A stretch of DNA of 51,538 nt from Amycolatopsis sp. Lineage in GTDB: Bacteria > Actinomycetota > Actinomycetes > Mycobacteriales > Pseudonocardiaceae. Made by a program: the position numbers and the translations under genes. The notes beneath the pieces are model-generated. The model worked only from the letters and a program-made list of their open reading frames with translations. It was not told the DNA's origin and ran no database searches. Location: the NCBI RefSeq assembly GCF_025464955.1, contig NZ_JAODNM010000104.1, positions 1 to 51,538 of the forward strand, given 5' to 3'. Position 1 is the stretch's first letter; each line of letters begins with the position of its first letter. Positions 1 through 8,218 of the stretch are shown here, in pieces.

Positions 1-238
1 CGATCTGACGTGCCGCGGGCTCGGCCATCCCCGTCGTATGCATCAGCCACTGCACCGCCGAGTTGTACTGATGAGTCGCCTTGATGCCATCGGTCTCGGT
101 CTTGGTGACCACCAGACCCAGCAGCGCGGTGTACCGGTTCATTTCCCGGGTGATGACCCGGGCGTAGTCGACCAGCGTCGCCGGATTGGCACGCCGGATA
201 TCGGCGGCATCGGGGAGGGTGGTCGTTACGCTGAGCAC
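1..238 (-). CDS. 5' part of a possible DUF222/HNH-endonuclease-family protein, cut by the window edge
   Basis: An open frame of 79 codons runs off the left edge. The visible N-terminus is helical and charged, with segments such as LVDYARVITREMNRYTALLG and a later GMAEPAARQI. This resembles the N-terminal DUF222 region of actinobacterial HNH endonuclease (13E12-repeat) proteins, which are often multicopy. The HNH part would lie outside the window, so the family call is tentative. The start is a GTG at 236-238. An in-frame stop lies four codons upstream, which excludes a much longer N-terminus. The bases AAAGGA directly precede the GTG, too close for a normal ribosome binding site. A TAGAAT hexamer seven bases upstream suggests that the message could be leaderless. 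Confidence 0.45.
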   Translation of the reverse strand, partial: MLSVTTTLPDAADIRRANPATLVDYARVITREMNRYTALLGLVVTKTETDGIKATHQYNSAVQWLMHTTGMAEPAARQI

Positions 239-624
239 TCCTTTATTCTACTATGGATCAAACGTACATTCGGAACACGTTCAGGTGATACACATTATCG
301 CGGAAGGTAGCCATCGATTATTCACAAAGTCTGCCACCGCAACGAAATCCGCCCACAGGCCGTCTGCAACTGCTTGTCGCGTCACTCGCGCATACACCAG
401 GCTCACGAGAACGGTCGCTTACCGTGATTGGCGAATTATGCACGGCGCCAAACATGCGTTCACCGCAACGTAAATCCCTTTCGCAGCTTGGAGTCGACAC
501 AACGGAACGGGCCAAGATCCGCCTGCAGAGAACCCCAGTCCGCCCCGGTCCTTGCTGCAGTAGAGCGGAACCGACCCTGCGCGGTCAGCCCACAGCGGCG
601 CCCAGATCCATCCGCGGATCCAGA
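239..624. other. Intergenic region, no convincing gene
   Basis: No open frame here has a recognisable product, although several overlapping frames are open because of GC content. The part nearest 240-330 is less GC-rich than its surroundings and is the likely promoter region of the leftward partial gene. A 20-base stretch at 549-568 resembles, in inverted orientation, the start of a repeat at 51181-51200 (about 17 of 20 positions), suggesting a dispersed repeat. Confidence 0.5.
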
Positions 625-873
625 TCAAACGCGGTGAAGGTAGCCTTCACGAAATCCCGGCCGCCTCACTTCGGTGTCACCTGTGACGGTCTGGTACGCG
701 CCAACGGATCGAGCCGCCGTGATGTACGGCTCGAGAAGCGTCCGAAACTCCGCGGCGTTTTCGTGCGACAGGTCGATCTCGTAGATGGCGCCGTTGAGAC
801 CGAAGAAGACTGTCTGCCCCGCGGGCGCACCGGTGAGGTCGTCGACCAGTCCGAAGAACACTTTGCGAACCAT
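625..873 (-). CDS. Mini Lsr2-like protein: N-terminal dimerisation domain only
   Basis: The 82-residue product starts MVRKVFFGLVDDLTG and continues with FFGLNGAIYEIDLSHENA. This matches the N-terminal oligomerisation domain of Lsr2, the actinobacterial H-NS-like nucleoid silencer, which has VTLVDD, a FGLDG turn and YEIDLS followed by a helix. Full Lsr2 is about 110 residues and ends in a DNA-binding domain with an RGR AT-hook-like motif. Here the helix is followed by about 25 unrelated residues and a stop, so the DNA-binding half is absent. The ATG at 871-873 has an AGGAAA ribosome binding site. The gene lies 68 bases downstream of the thiamine-diphosphate enzyme gene, probably in the same transcript. 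It could form mixed oligomers with full-length Lsr2 and modulate silencing; that is inference. Confidence 0.8.
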   Translation of the reverse strand: MVRKVFFGLVDDLTGAPAGQTVFFGLNGAIYEIDLSHENAAEFRTLLEPYITAARSVGAYQTVTGDTEVRRPGFREGYLHRV

Positions 874-941
874 GGCTTTTCCTACGATACGAGGCCGGAA
901 ACCCGCGGCCGACGCGCTCACGCCGGCCGCGGGTCGAGTGG

Positions 942-2729
942 TCAGAGGTGCTGCTCGGTCGCGCGGGTGCGGTGGTACTCGTCCTGGCGCTCGTCGGTGA
1001 TGTAGGCAGGGACGGGGAAGTCCCACCAACCCGGCACCCAGGGGCCGGCCGCGTCCCGGTCGGTCGGGATCTCCACGAGCGCCGGCGCGCCGGACTCGAC
1101 TGCCTTACGCAGCGTCGGTTCCAGCGACTCGGCATCGGACACCTTCGACGACTCGATCCCGAAGGAAGCACCCAAAGCGGCGAAATCGGGGCTGTACGGC
1201 GAACCGTCCGGGCGCGTGAACTCCGTGCCGATGTGCCGGGAGGTCTGCTTGCGCTGGCCGCCGCGGATCGACATGTAGCCGGCGTTGTTCTGGACGACGA
1301 AGATCACCGGCGCACCCGTGGTCACGCTCAACGCGATCTCCTGGGCCGTCATCAGGAAGTCGCCGTCACCGAGCACGCAGACGACCGTGCGGTCGGGCTG
1401 CCCCAGCTTCGCGCCGATCGCGGCCGGGATGGCCCAGCCCATCGAGGAGAACCCACCGGACGTCAGATGCGTGCGCGGGCTGTAGACCGGAAAGGTCTGC
1501 TTGACCGCGCCCTGGGTGTTGCCCGAACCGGCCACGATGATCGCGTCACGCGGCAGCACCGAGCGCAGGGCACCAAGCGGGCGTTGCGAGGTGAACGGGA
1601 ACCGGTCGCTGTCCCGGCGCCCTGCCAGCTTCTCCTCCCAGTCGTGCTTCAGGGTCGCCAGCTCGGCGAGGTACTCCGGACGGTCGGCAGGGGCGCTCGG
1701 CAGAGAGTCCACAATGGCCGCGACGGACCGCTGCGCATCGGCGGCGATCCCGACCTCGGCCGGGTAGTTCTTGCCGATCTCGTGGGGATCGATGTCGATG
1801 TGGATCAGCTTCGCCGGCGGGATCGAGAAGGTGACGCCCTTCGCGTAGCTCGACGCCGACCAGTCAGTGAACCGGCAGCCGACCGCCACGATGACGTCCG
1901 CCGAGCTCGCGATGGTGTTACCGGTCATCGTGCCGGTTTGCCCGACGCTGCCGGCGAAGAGTTCGTGGTCCTCGGGGAACGCGCTCTTCCCGTTCCACGT
2001 GGTCACGACCGGAATCTTCCAGTGCTCGGCCAACGCCAGGATCACGTCCGACGCGTCGGACGTGATCGCGCCACCGCCCACGACAATGACCGGACGGCGA
2101 GCGGCGCGAAGCACGTCGACCGCGCGGTCCACCGCCTGCGGATCAGGGTACTGGCGGCCGACCGGCAGCCGCCGCCGCAGATCGTGAAGCTCCACATCGG
2201 ACGCCTCGGCCTGGACGTCCATCGGGATCTCGAGATGCACCGGACCCGGTCGGCCGGTCAGCATCGAATTGAAACAGCGGTGCAGGACAAAGGGGAGTTC
2301 CTCGACCCGGTTGACCACCCAGTGCCGCTTGCTGACCGCCTCGGCGATCTTCGGAAAATCGTTGGCCGTATAGCGCTCGAGTTCCTGCAGCAGGCCGTGG
2401 CCGCGCATGTGCGTCGGCGGACCACCTGTGATCACCAGCGCGCTGGTCGAATCGGTGAACGCGGTGGCCATGCCGATGACGGTGTTGCTCGCCCCGGCGC
2501 CGATCGAGGTGACCGCCGCGATGGGCCTGCCGGTGGCGCGGTAGAACCCATCGGCGAGATGGACCGCGCTCTGCTCGTGGAAAGTCTGGATGAACGGGAT
2601 GTTCGACTCTTCATCGAGGAACGCGTCGGTGAGCGACCAGATCCCGTGACCGGGGATGCCGGCCACGTAGTCGACGCCGTAGTTGCGCAAGGTCCGCGCG
2701 ACGATCTGGCCGCCGGTGAGGACAGTCAT
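942..2729 (-). CDS. Thiamine-diphosphate-dependent enzyme, acetolactate-synthase-like
   Basis: This 595-residue protein has the three-domain layout of the acetolactate synthase/pyruvate oxidase family. The N-terminal PYR domain carries the catalytic glutamate (E52, in FHEQSAVHLADG). A middle Rossmann-like domain contains VIVVGGGAITSDASD. The C-terminal PP domain has the diphosphate-binding motif GDGDFLMTAQE followed by QNNAG. The substrate cannot be assigned: the N-terminus does not resemble sulfoacetaldehyde acetyltransferase, and no regulatory ALS subunit lies nearby, so a catabolic C-C lyase, ligase or decarboxylase role is likelier than isoleucine/valine synthesis. A strong AAGGAG site precedes the ATG. 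It is the fourth gene of the HisD-like/permease/ThuA operon. The coding sequence contains a perfect 28-base palindrome at 2040-2067. Confidence 0.88.
   Translation of the reverse strand: MTVLTGGQIVARTLRNYGVDYVAGIPGHGIWSLTDAFLDEESNIPFIQTFHEQSAVHLADGFYRATGRPIAAVTSIGAGASNTVIGMATAFTDSTSALVITGGPPTHMRGHGLLQELERYTANDFPKIAEAVSKRHWVVNRVEELPFVLHRCFNSMLTGRPGPVHLEIPMDVQAEASDVELHDLRRRLPVGRQYPDPQAVDRAVDVLRAARRPVIVVGGGAITSDASDVILALAEHWKIPVVTTWNGKSAFPEDHELFAGSVGQTGTMTGNTIASSADVIVAVGCRFTDWSASSYAKGVTFSIPPAKLIHIDIDPHEIGKNYPAEVGIAADAQRSVAAIVDSLPSAPADRPEYLAELATLKHDWEEKLAGRRDSDRFPFTSQRPLGALRSVLPRDAIIVAGSGNTQGAVKQTFPVYSPRTHLTSGGFSSMGWAIPAAIGAKLGQPDRTVVCVLGDGDFLMTAQEIALSVTTGAPVIFVVQNNAGYMSIRGGQRKQTSRHIGTEFTRPDGSPYSPDFAALGASFGIESSKVSDAESLEPTLRKAVESGAPALVEIPTDRDAAGPWVPGWWDFPVPAYITDERQDEYHRTRATEQHL
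2040..2067. repeat. Perfect 28-bp palindrome inside the thiamine-diphosphate enzyme gene
   Basis: The left arm GATCACGTCCGACG (2040-2053) is followed without spacer by its exact reverse complement (2054-2067). It encodes part of ITSDASDVI in the central domain, so the repeated Ser-Asp codons contribute, but a perfect 14-bp arm is unlikely by chance. It may be an intragenic operator or a neutral coincidence. Confidence 0.9.
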
Positions 2730-2750
2730 GGGATACTCCTTTTCCTGCGG

Positions 2751-3419
2751 TTACTTGCTGTCGCGGGCCGCCCAGGCGAAGCCCTGGGTGCAAAGCCTCG
2801 TCACGTCCGGGTTCTGCAGGTCGTCCAGGTCATGGCCGACCGCGCTGTAGAACACCCGTCCCTGTCCCCAGGTCCGAGTCCAGGCCTGCGGCATCCGCTT
2901 GCCTTCGATCCAGGGCACGTGTTCGCCGGTGAAGGTCGTTTCGGCCAGCACATGGTTGTTCGGGTCGACCGACATGTAGTACTGCTCCGACGCGACCCGG
3001 AAATCACCGACAGCCGCGGTGATCTCATGATCATGGTCGACAATCGAAACCTCGTAGGGGTATTTCACCCCTTCGCCTGCTGGGTGCTCCAGGAAGCTTC
3101 CCCCGAGTAACCAGTGGTACTTGATGCTCGTGCGGAATGCCGCCGCGGCACCATGCCAGGCAGCGATTCCGGTGCCTGCCTCGACCGCGCCGAGCAAGCC
3201 CGCTTCCTGAGCCGCCGAAAGACCGTCGGACAGCAGCGCATTGTTCCAGTTGAGCGCGATCAGATCGTAGCTGGTGAGATCGTCGTCGAGGGCGAAGACA
3301 TCGTTGGTCTCCGTCACGTCGAATCCCAATTCCGCGAAGAGCGGGAGGGTCCATTTGGTGGCGATCTCGTAGGGTTTATGGCCGGGCCAGCCACCGTAAA
3401 GGTAGAGCACTCGGGTCAT
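2751..3419 (-). CDS. ThuA-like domain protein
   Basis: The 222-residue product belongs to the ThuA/trehalose-utilisation family, which has a class I glutamine-amidotransferase-like fold. Visible family features are the N-terminal strand VLYLYGGWPGHKP, the GIAAWHGAAAAFR turn after the central strand, GGSFLEHP, and the C-terminal MPQAWTRTWGQGRVFYSAVGHD. ThuA proteins occur in sugar and glycoside catabolic operons, where they have been linked to keto-sugar or trehalose-related metabolism; the exact reaction is unsettled. No signal peptide is present, so it is cytoplasmic. Its ATG overlaps the stop of the upstream permease gene by four bases (ATGA), implying translational coupling, and the next gene starts 21 bases downstream. 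Confidence 0.85.
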   Translation of the reverse strand: MTRVLYLYGGWPGHKPYEIATKWTLPLFAELGFDVTETNDVFALDDDLTSYDLIALNWNNALLSDGLSAAQEAGLLGAVEAGTGIAAWHGAAAAFRTSIKYHWLLGGSFLEHPAGEGVKYPYEVSIVDHDHEITAAVGDFRVASEQYYMSVDPNNHVLAETTFTGEHVPWIEGKRMPQAWTRTWGQGRVFYSAVGHDLDDLQNPDVTRLCTQGFAWAARDSK

Positions 3420-5026
3420 CGGATACTCCTGTTCCTCGGGTTCAGTGTGGCGGCGCGGTCACGGAGTCGCGCCGCGATTTCGATCGCGTCACCCTCCGGT
3501 GCGGTGGACTTGCGTTCCGGTTTCGCCACCAGCAGGTAGACCAACCCGACCGCGGACACGACGAGGAATCCGATCAGCGCGATCCAGCGGTCGATGAACG
3601 ACGAGGCGGCGTTGCCGGTGGGGGCGGCGAGCAGGACCATCGCGAAGACGCCGTAGACCAAGGCGGCAGCGTTGATGGCGATTCCGTACCGGCCGAGGCT
3701 CCAAGCTCCCGCCGGACGCCACCCGCGTAGCCGCATGCGTAGTGCGGCAAGGACAACCATCTGGAACGCGACGTAGCCCGCCAGCACCTGGAAGGCAACG
3801 ATCCGCACCAGGGAGTCCGGTGAGAAGTAGACGAACACGAAAATCAGCACCGGCACGACGTTGACCGCGAGCAAGGCGTTGAACGGAACCCGTCGGTGCC
3901 GCGAGACCTTGGAAAACACCCGAGCGCCCGGGAACATGTCGTCGCGAGCGAACGAGAACACGATGCGACTTGCCGCGGCCTGCTGGCTCATCACGCCTGC
4001 GATGAACGACGTCAACGTCACCACGAGGATGAGCTTGGTACCGACGATGCCCACCGAACTCTGCAGGATCGCCGGAATGGGGTTCGTGTCCTTGCCCGAG
4101 ACGATCGATGCCAGGTCAGGCGCAGCGAGTGCGTAGCCGGCGAAGGCGAGGATCGCCGCGAGACCACCGACGACCACCGTCAATTGCATGGCGCGAGGAA
4201 TGCTGCGCGCCGGATTCGGGACTTCTTCGGCGATTTCTCCGCAGGCTTCGAACCCGTAGAACAGGAAGAGGCCGACCAGCGACGCGGCGATGAAAGCCCC
4301 CGCGTACCCGCCGCCATGGCTGGTGCCCATACCGTCGACGAAAATCGAGATCGGGTTGTGCCGGTGGAAGATCAGCAGGTAAAGACCGACCACTACGATG
4401 CCGATGAGCTCGGCGGCAAGGCCGATCTTCGAAATCAGCGCGAGCACCCTGGTGCCGAAACTGTTGCACACCAGGCAGACGATCGTGATGGCGAGGGCGA
4501 TGAGCAGCCGCTGCCCAGGCGTCGAACTGATCCCAGGAGCGGCTGCGGTGCCGCCGAACAGGCTGGCTACGAAGTCCGAACTGTACAACGCGGTGCTCGT
4601 GATACCGATCGTGATGCAGCAGATATAGGTCCAGGAGGTGAACCACGCATACCGGCCGTTCCACAGGCGGCGAGACCACTGATACAGCCCACCGGCGAGG
4701 GGGAACTGCGACACCACCTCACCGAAGACCAGTGCCACCAGCAACTGGCCGAGCCCGATGATCACAATCCAGAAGATCGACGGCGGCCCGGCCGCCGAGA
4801 GCCCCACGGCAAAGAGCGAAACGACACCGACCAGCGGCGACAAGTAGACGAAACCGAGGGCGAAATTTCCCCAGAGACTGACTTTGCGGTCGAACTTCTG
4901 CTCGTAGCCCAGAGCTGCGAGCAGTTCGGTGTCCTCGGCGGAGGACACCGGACCGGTGGTCTCGGACGACGGTACTGGGGGAGCGTCGGTTGACACCGCT
5001 CCCGGCGCTTTCTTCACTGCTGACAA
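3416..5026 (-). CDS. APC-superfamily amino acid/amine permease
   Basis: A 536-residue membrane protein with about twelve hydrophobic segments starting near residue 55 (GNFALGFVYLSPLVGVVSLF). APC-type features include the glycine-rich first helix and GLYQWSRRLWNGRYAWFTSW, plus FLFYGFEACGEIAEEVPNPARSIPRAM, the loop typical of bacterial amine and GABA permeases. It probably imports the nitrogenous substrate degraded by the operon, through the inner membrane. The frame is open to a TTG at 5038. I prefer the TTG at 5024-5026 because GGAGG lies five bases upstream of it; a GTG at 5017 is possible. It follows the HisD-like gene after 92 bases and overlaps the ThuA gene by four. Confidence 0.87.
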   Translation of the reverse strand: MSAVKKAPGAVSTDAPPVPSSETTGPVSSAEDTELLAALGYEQKFDRKVSLWGNFALGFVYLSPLVGVVSLFAVGLSAAGPPSIFWIVIIGLGQLLVALVFGEVVSQFPLAGGLYQWSRRLWNGRYAWFTSWTYICCITIGITSTALYSSDFVASLFGGTAAAPGISSTPGQRLLIALAITIVCLVCNSFGTRVLALISKIGLAAELIGIVVVGLYLLIFHRHNPISIFVDGMGTSHGGGYAGAFIAASLVGLFLFYGFEACGEIAEEVPNPARSIPRAMQLTVVVGGLAAILAFAGYALAAPDLASIVSGKDTNPIPAILQSSVGIVGTKLILVVTLTSFIAGVMSQQAAASRIVFSFARDDMFPGARVFSKVSRHRRVPFNALLAVNVVPVLIFVFVYFSPDSLVRIVAFQVLAGYVAFQMVVLAALRMRLRGWRPAGAWSLGRYGIAINAAALVYGVFAMVLLAAPTGNAASSFIDRWIALIGFLVVSAVGLVYLLVAKPERKSTAPEGDAIEIAARLRDRAATLNPRNRSIR

Positions 5027-5118
5027 AACGGCCTCCAACGGCCAGGTGAAACATGCTTGGTTCTTCGTAATCCCCTACCGGCGCCAGCCCCGGGATGACC
5101 GGGATGGCGGGGTGTACC

Positions 5119-6456
5119 TCAGCCGCGACGATCAGGCGCGGCGAAGGTGTGGTCTGTCCACTCAGGACGGGCGGAACCGAAGCGGGCGCTTCGGATGTCA
5201 CCGGACCGGGCATGTCCTTCGAAGTTCTCCAGTCGGGACGCACGGCCGCAGATCTCGCCGAGCTCCGCGCTCGACTGCGCGTCCTGGATCTCCTGATAGG
5301 TAACGGTCTTGAGGTACTTCCCGACCCAGAGCCCGCCGGTGTACCGCGCCGCGCCGAGGGTCGGCAGGACATGGTTGGTGCCGATCACCTTGTCGCCGTA
5401 GGCGACGCAGGTCTTGTCTCCCAGGAAAAGTGCTCCGTAGTTGCGCATGCGGTCCAGTGCGACGCGCGGCTCGGCGGTGAGCACCTGGACATGCTCGCTG
5501 GCGTACTCGTCGGCAAGCTCGTACGCGGCCTTGAGGTCCGGCACGACAAGCACTTCGCCACGATCCCGCCAGGCCTGACCTGCCACTTCGCGAGTCGGCA
5601 GGTTGACCAGCAACTCGTCGACGTAGTCGACAGCGCGCCTGGCCACCTCCTCGGAGGTGGTGATCAGCACCGCTGGGGAATCCGGTCCGTGCTCGGCCTG
5701 GGAGAGCAAGTCGGTCGCCACAACGAAGGGGTCAGCCGTGTCGTCGGCGATGATCAGCACTTCGGTGGGGCCGGCGAACAGGTCGATGCCGACCTCTCCG
5801 AACAGTTGCCGTTTGGCCTCGGCGACATAGGCGTTGCCCGGTCCGGCCAGCATGTCGACCGCGGCGATCGTCTCGGTGCCGAGCGCGAGCGCGGCTACGG
5901 CCTGCACCCCGCCCATCACGTAGATCTCGTCGGCGCCGGCCAGGTGCATCGCGGCGATACTCACGGCCGGCGGAGCTCCGCGGTCCGGCGGCGTGGTGGC
6001 GGCAACCCGCCCGACACCGGCGACCTTGGCCGTCACCACGGTCATGTGCGCCGACGCGGTCAGCGGGTACCGTCCACCTGGGACGTAAGCGCCCACGGAA
6101 CCGATCGGGATGTTGCGCTGTCCCAAGTAGACTCCGGGAAGGGTCTCCACCTCGAAGTCGGTGAGGGAATCACGTTGCGCTTGGGCGAAACCGCGGACCT
6201 GCCGCTGGACGAAGCGCAGGTCGTCGAGGACGGTCTCCGGAACCGACGACACGACGGCGGCGATCTCATCGGGGCCCAGCCGATACGAATCGGGTGACCA
6301 GGAATCGAACTTTTCCGACCAGCGCCGCAGCGCCGCGTCGCCGTTCGCCCGGACGTCCGCGATAACCTCGGCTACCGTGTCGACGGTCTCCGGCCGGCTC
6401 GTCCGCGACGCCGCCGATGCGACGGGCTGCTTCACGATCTTGGTCGATGTGGGCAC
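5119..6456 (-). CDS. Histidinol-dehydrogenase-family NAD-dependent dehydrogenase
   Basis: The 445-residue protein is a HisD homologue outside any histidine operon. It keeps the family signatures: AYVPGGRYPLTASAHMTVV, the GPGNAYVAEAKRQLFG nucleotide/substrate loop, the zinc-ligand region QAEHGPDSPAV and the catalytic glutamate-histidine pair in SEHVQ. The wording around AYVPGGRYPL and the permease partner are closer to catabolic HisD paralogues, such as sulfopropanediol dehydrogenase (HpsN), than to biosynthetic HisD. The substrate is probably an alcohol oxidised to an acid, but no sulfonate genes are visible, so I do not name it. The start is the GTG at 6454-6456, eight bases after AAGGAG. 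It is the first gene of the leftward operon. Confidence 0.85.
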   Translation of the reverse strand: MPTSTKIVKQPVASAASRTSRPETVDTVAEVIADVRANGDAALRRWSEKFDSWSPDSYRLGPDEIAAVVSSVPETVLDDLRFVQRQVRGFAQAQRDSLTDFEVETLPGVYLGQRNIPIGSVGAYVPGGRYPLTASAHMTVVTAKVAGVGRVAATTPPDRGAPPAVSIAAMHLAGADEIYVMGGVQAVAALALGTETIAAVDMLAGPGNAYVAEAKRQLFGEVGIDLFAGPTEVLIIADDTADPFVVATDLLSQAEHGPDSPAVLITTSEEVARRAVDYVDELLVNLPTREVAGQAWRDRGEVLVVPDLKAAYELADEYASEHVQVLTAEPRVALDRMRNYGALFLGDKTCVAYGDKVIGTNHVLPTLGAARYTGGLWVGKYLKTVTYQEIQDAQSSAELGEICGRASRLENFEGHARSGDIRSARFGSARPEWTDHTFAAPDRRG

Positions 6457-6541
6457 TTCGCACTCCTTGCCGATACGCGAACTCCTGCGTTCTTGTCCGA
6501 GAAGTCTGGGCAACGCGTGACCCGAGCGACAGACACAAGTT

Positions 6542-6568
6542 GTGCAGTCCTCAAGGCCCGCACTGCAC
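6542..6568. promoter_or_regulatory. Inverted repeat between the HisD-like operon and the PucR gene
   Basis: GTGCAGT (6542-6548) and ACTGCAC (6562-6568) form perfect 7-bp arms with a 13-base spacer. The repeat lies upstream of the HisD-like operon and just past the end of the pucR-like gene. It could be the operator of the neighbouring PucR regulator or a terminator hairpin of that gene. No T-tract follows in either direction. Confidence 0.4.
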
Positions 6569-6587
6569 GGAGTGGAACTGGCGCCGT

Positions 6588-8198
6588 TCAGCTACGCCGG
6601 AAGGTCGGCCGGCGCAGCAGGTCATGGCCGCGAACGGCGAGTTGAAGGCGTTGCTGCGTATCGACTTCTCCGACGTCGATGCCGAGCAACGAGGAAAGCC
6701 GCTCGAGCCGGTGATAGAGGGTGCGCCGCTGGACGAACAGCACCTCCGCGGCGCGGGCCTTGTTACCACCGCACTCCAGGAACGCACGAAGCGTTGGCAG
6801 CAAGGGATTTCCGGTGAGCGCATCATGCTCGAGCAGCGAGCCGAGCTCGTCTTCGACGTACCGCGTCAGCTCAGGCCCTTCCGCGAGAGCCACCAGCAAC
6901 CTGAGGGCGCCGAGATCGTCGAAGCGCAGAAGCTGGGGCTCCGGGGCGGTGGAGGCCACGGACGCGGCGCTCCGTCCCTGCCGGACCGCGGTCGGCAACG
7001 CGGCAGGCGGCACGACTCGGCTGACGCCGCCCCACACGCCTCGTTTCGCCAGCACCGCAAGCAACTCCTTGTCGCCCGAGCCCGGCGGAAGCCCGGCGAC
7101 CGCCAGATCGAAGTCCCCGATGTCGCCGACCACCGCCGGCCAGCCGGCATCGCGCAGCACGCCGATGAGGTCCCGGTCGGTGAAGAGCCCACCGCTCGCG
7201 TCCCGCCCGGTGACCACGACGATCAACTGTCGATCGCGCAAGTCCTGGCCGAGCGCCAGTGCGCGGACGATGAACTTCTCGCCGGAGATGTCTCCGAGTT
7301 GGAGCCGGTTGAGCAGGGTCCCGTGCCGCTGCGCGGCGCGGGCGCCGTTCTCCCGCTCGCTCAGCAAGGTGATCGTTATGGCCGCGGCGGCCCGCTCGAG
7401 CGTCCTGAGGTCGGTCGGACTCGGCCGGACCGAACCATGCAGCAGGTGCAGCCAGCCCCAAGACTCCCCTCGCAGGACGACGGACCGACGCGCGCAGGCC
7501 ACGACGTCGCGGAAGGAATCCGGCCGCGCCGTCGGCGCGAAGGCCTGCCCGCGCAGCGGAGGATTGTGCCGTTCGTGGATCGCCCGTGAGTGGACGCCCC
7601 ACTCCCCCACGATCTTGTCCGCTTCCGGGGTCGCCCCCGCGTAGACGAGCATCTGGTGGGCGACATCCTCGAGTACGACTGGGTAGCCCGTCCGCAGCGC
7701 GAGCTCCCGAACCATGTCGACGTAGTCCTCGTCGGCCACCAGGAGGTCCATGAAGGCCTGCCCGGTGGCTTCCTCCGCGATCAACTGGCTGACCCGGAGT
7801 TCGACCAGTACCTCGTGAATCTGGGCCGAGGCCTCGACGAACGGGATCTCGTCGACAAGGCCGACCAGTGGCAGCCCGACCGCCCGCGCTTCCTCGATCG
7901 CCGCCTCCGGCATCGAGTCGAACATGCGTCCCGCGAGTTCGACGACGAGCACGGCGGCGTGAGCGTCCGCGAGCCGCCTGATGAACGCCCGCTGGAGGTC
8001 CGCGGTCTCGCCCATGCCGAGCCCGGCGGTCAGCAGCATCTCCTCGCCGGACAGGAACCGGTGGATGTCCGGGATCTCGCCGGTGTGTACCCAGCGAACC
8101 GGACGATCGAGCCGGTCGTGTCCGGCGAAGACCCGTACTTCCGTGCGGCGGAAGACTTCCAGCTCGAGCGCGGCCCGGACGGTCAGTACCTCAGCCAT
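6588..8198 (-). CDS. PucR-family transcriptional regulator
   Basis: The 536-residue protein has the PucR layout. The N-terminal purine-catabolism-regulator-like domain (about residues 5-125) contains RTEVRVFAGHDRLDRPVRWVH and LSGEEMLLTAGLGM. A central GGDEF-like/CdaR sensory part follows. The C-terminal PucR helix-turn-helix is LRAFLECGGNKARAAEVL followed by RRTLYHRLERLSSLLG. Such proteins regulate catabolic and transport operons for nitrogen compounds. Here the divided context suggests control of the HisD-like/permease operon immediately downstream on the same strand. The ATG at 8196-8198 is preferred over the adjoining GTG because it gives better spacing to AGGTG. The GH3 gene ends 20 bases upstream, so the two are probably cotranscribed. 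Confidence 0.88.
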   Translation of the reverse strand: MAEVLTVRAALELEVFRRTEVRVFAGHDRLDRPVRWVHTGEIPDIHRFLSGEEMLLTAGLGMGETADLQRAFIRRLADAHAAVLVVELAGRMFDSMPEAAIEEARAVGLPLVGLVDEIPFVEASAQIHEVLVELRVSQLIAEEATGQAFMDLLVADEDYVDMVRELALRTGYPVVLEDVAHQMLVYAGATPEADKIVGEWGVHSRAIHERHNPPLRGQAFAPTARPDSFRDVVACARRSVVLRGESWGWLHLLHGSVRPSPTDLRTLERAAAAITITLLSERENGARAAQRHGTLLNRLQLGDISGEKFIVRALALGQDLRDRQLIVVVTGRDASGGLFTDRDLIGVLRDAGWPAVVGDIGDFDLAVAGLPPGSGDKELLAVLAKRGVWGGVSRVVPPAALPTAVRQGRSAASVASTAPEPQLLRFDDLGALRLLVALAEGPELTRYVEDELGSLLEHDALTGNPLLPTLRAFLECGGNKARAAEVLFVQRRTLYHRLERLSSLLGIDVGEVDTQQRLQLAVRGHDLLRRPTFRRS

Positions 8199-8218
8199 CA
8201 CGGCACCTGCCCAACTCT

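Noticed and set aside
265..290. GGAACACGTTC as a possible SOS (LexA) box
   Set aside because: The GAAC and GTTC arms are separated by only two bases, whereas the actinobacterial SOS box has four, and no SOS gene is adjacent.
942..2729. Naming the thiamine-diphosphate enzyme sulfoacetaldehyde acetyltransferase (Xsc)
   Set aside because: The HisD-like neighbour suggested sulfonate catabolism, but the N-terminal sequence does not follow the Xsc pattern and no phosphotransacetylase or sulfonate transporter genes are present.
948..3110. A 720-codon plus-strand open frame
   Set aside because: It is antisense to the thiamine-diphosphate enzyme and ThuA genes; its product is Arg/His/Asp-rich with no family features, as expected for a GC-rich shadow frame.
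5119..6456. Calling the dehydrogenase biosynthetic HisD
   Set aside because: No other histidine genes are adjacent, the gene heads a catabolic operon, and the wording is nearer to catabolic paralogues.
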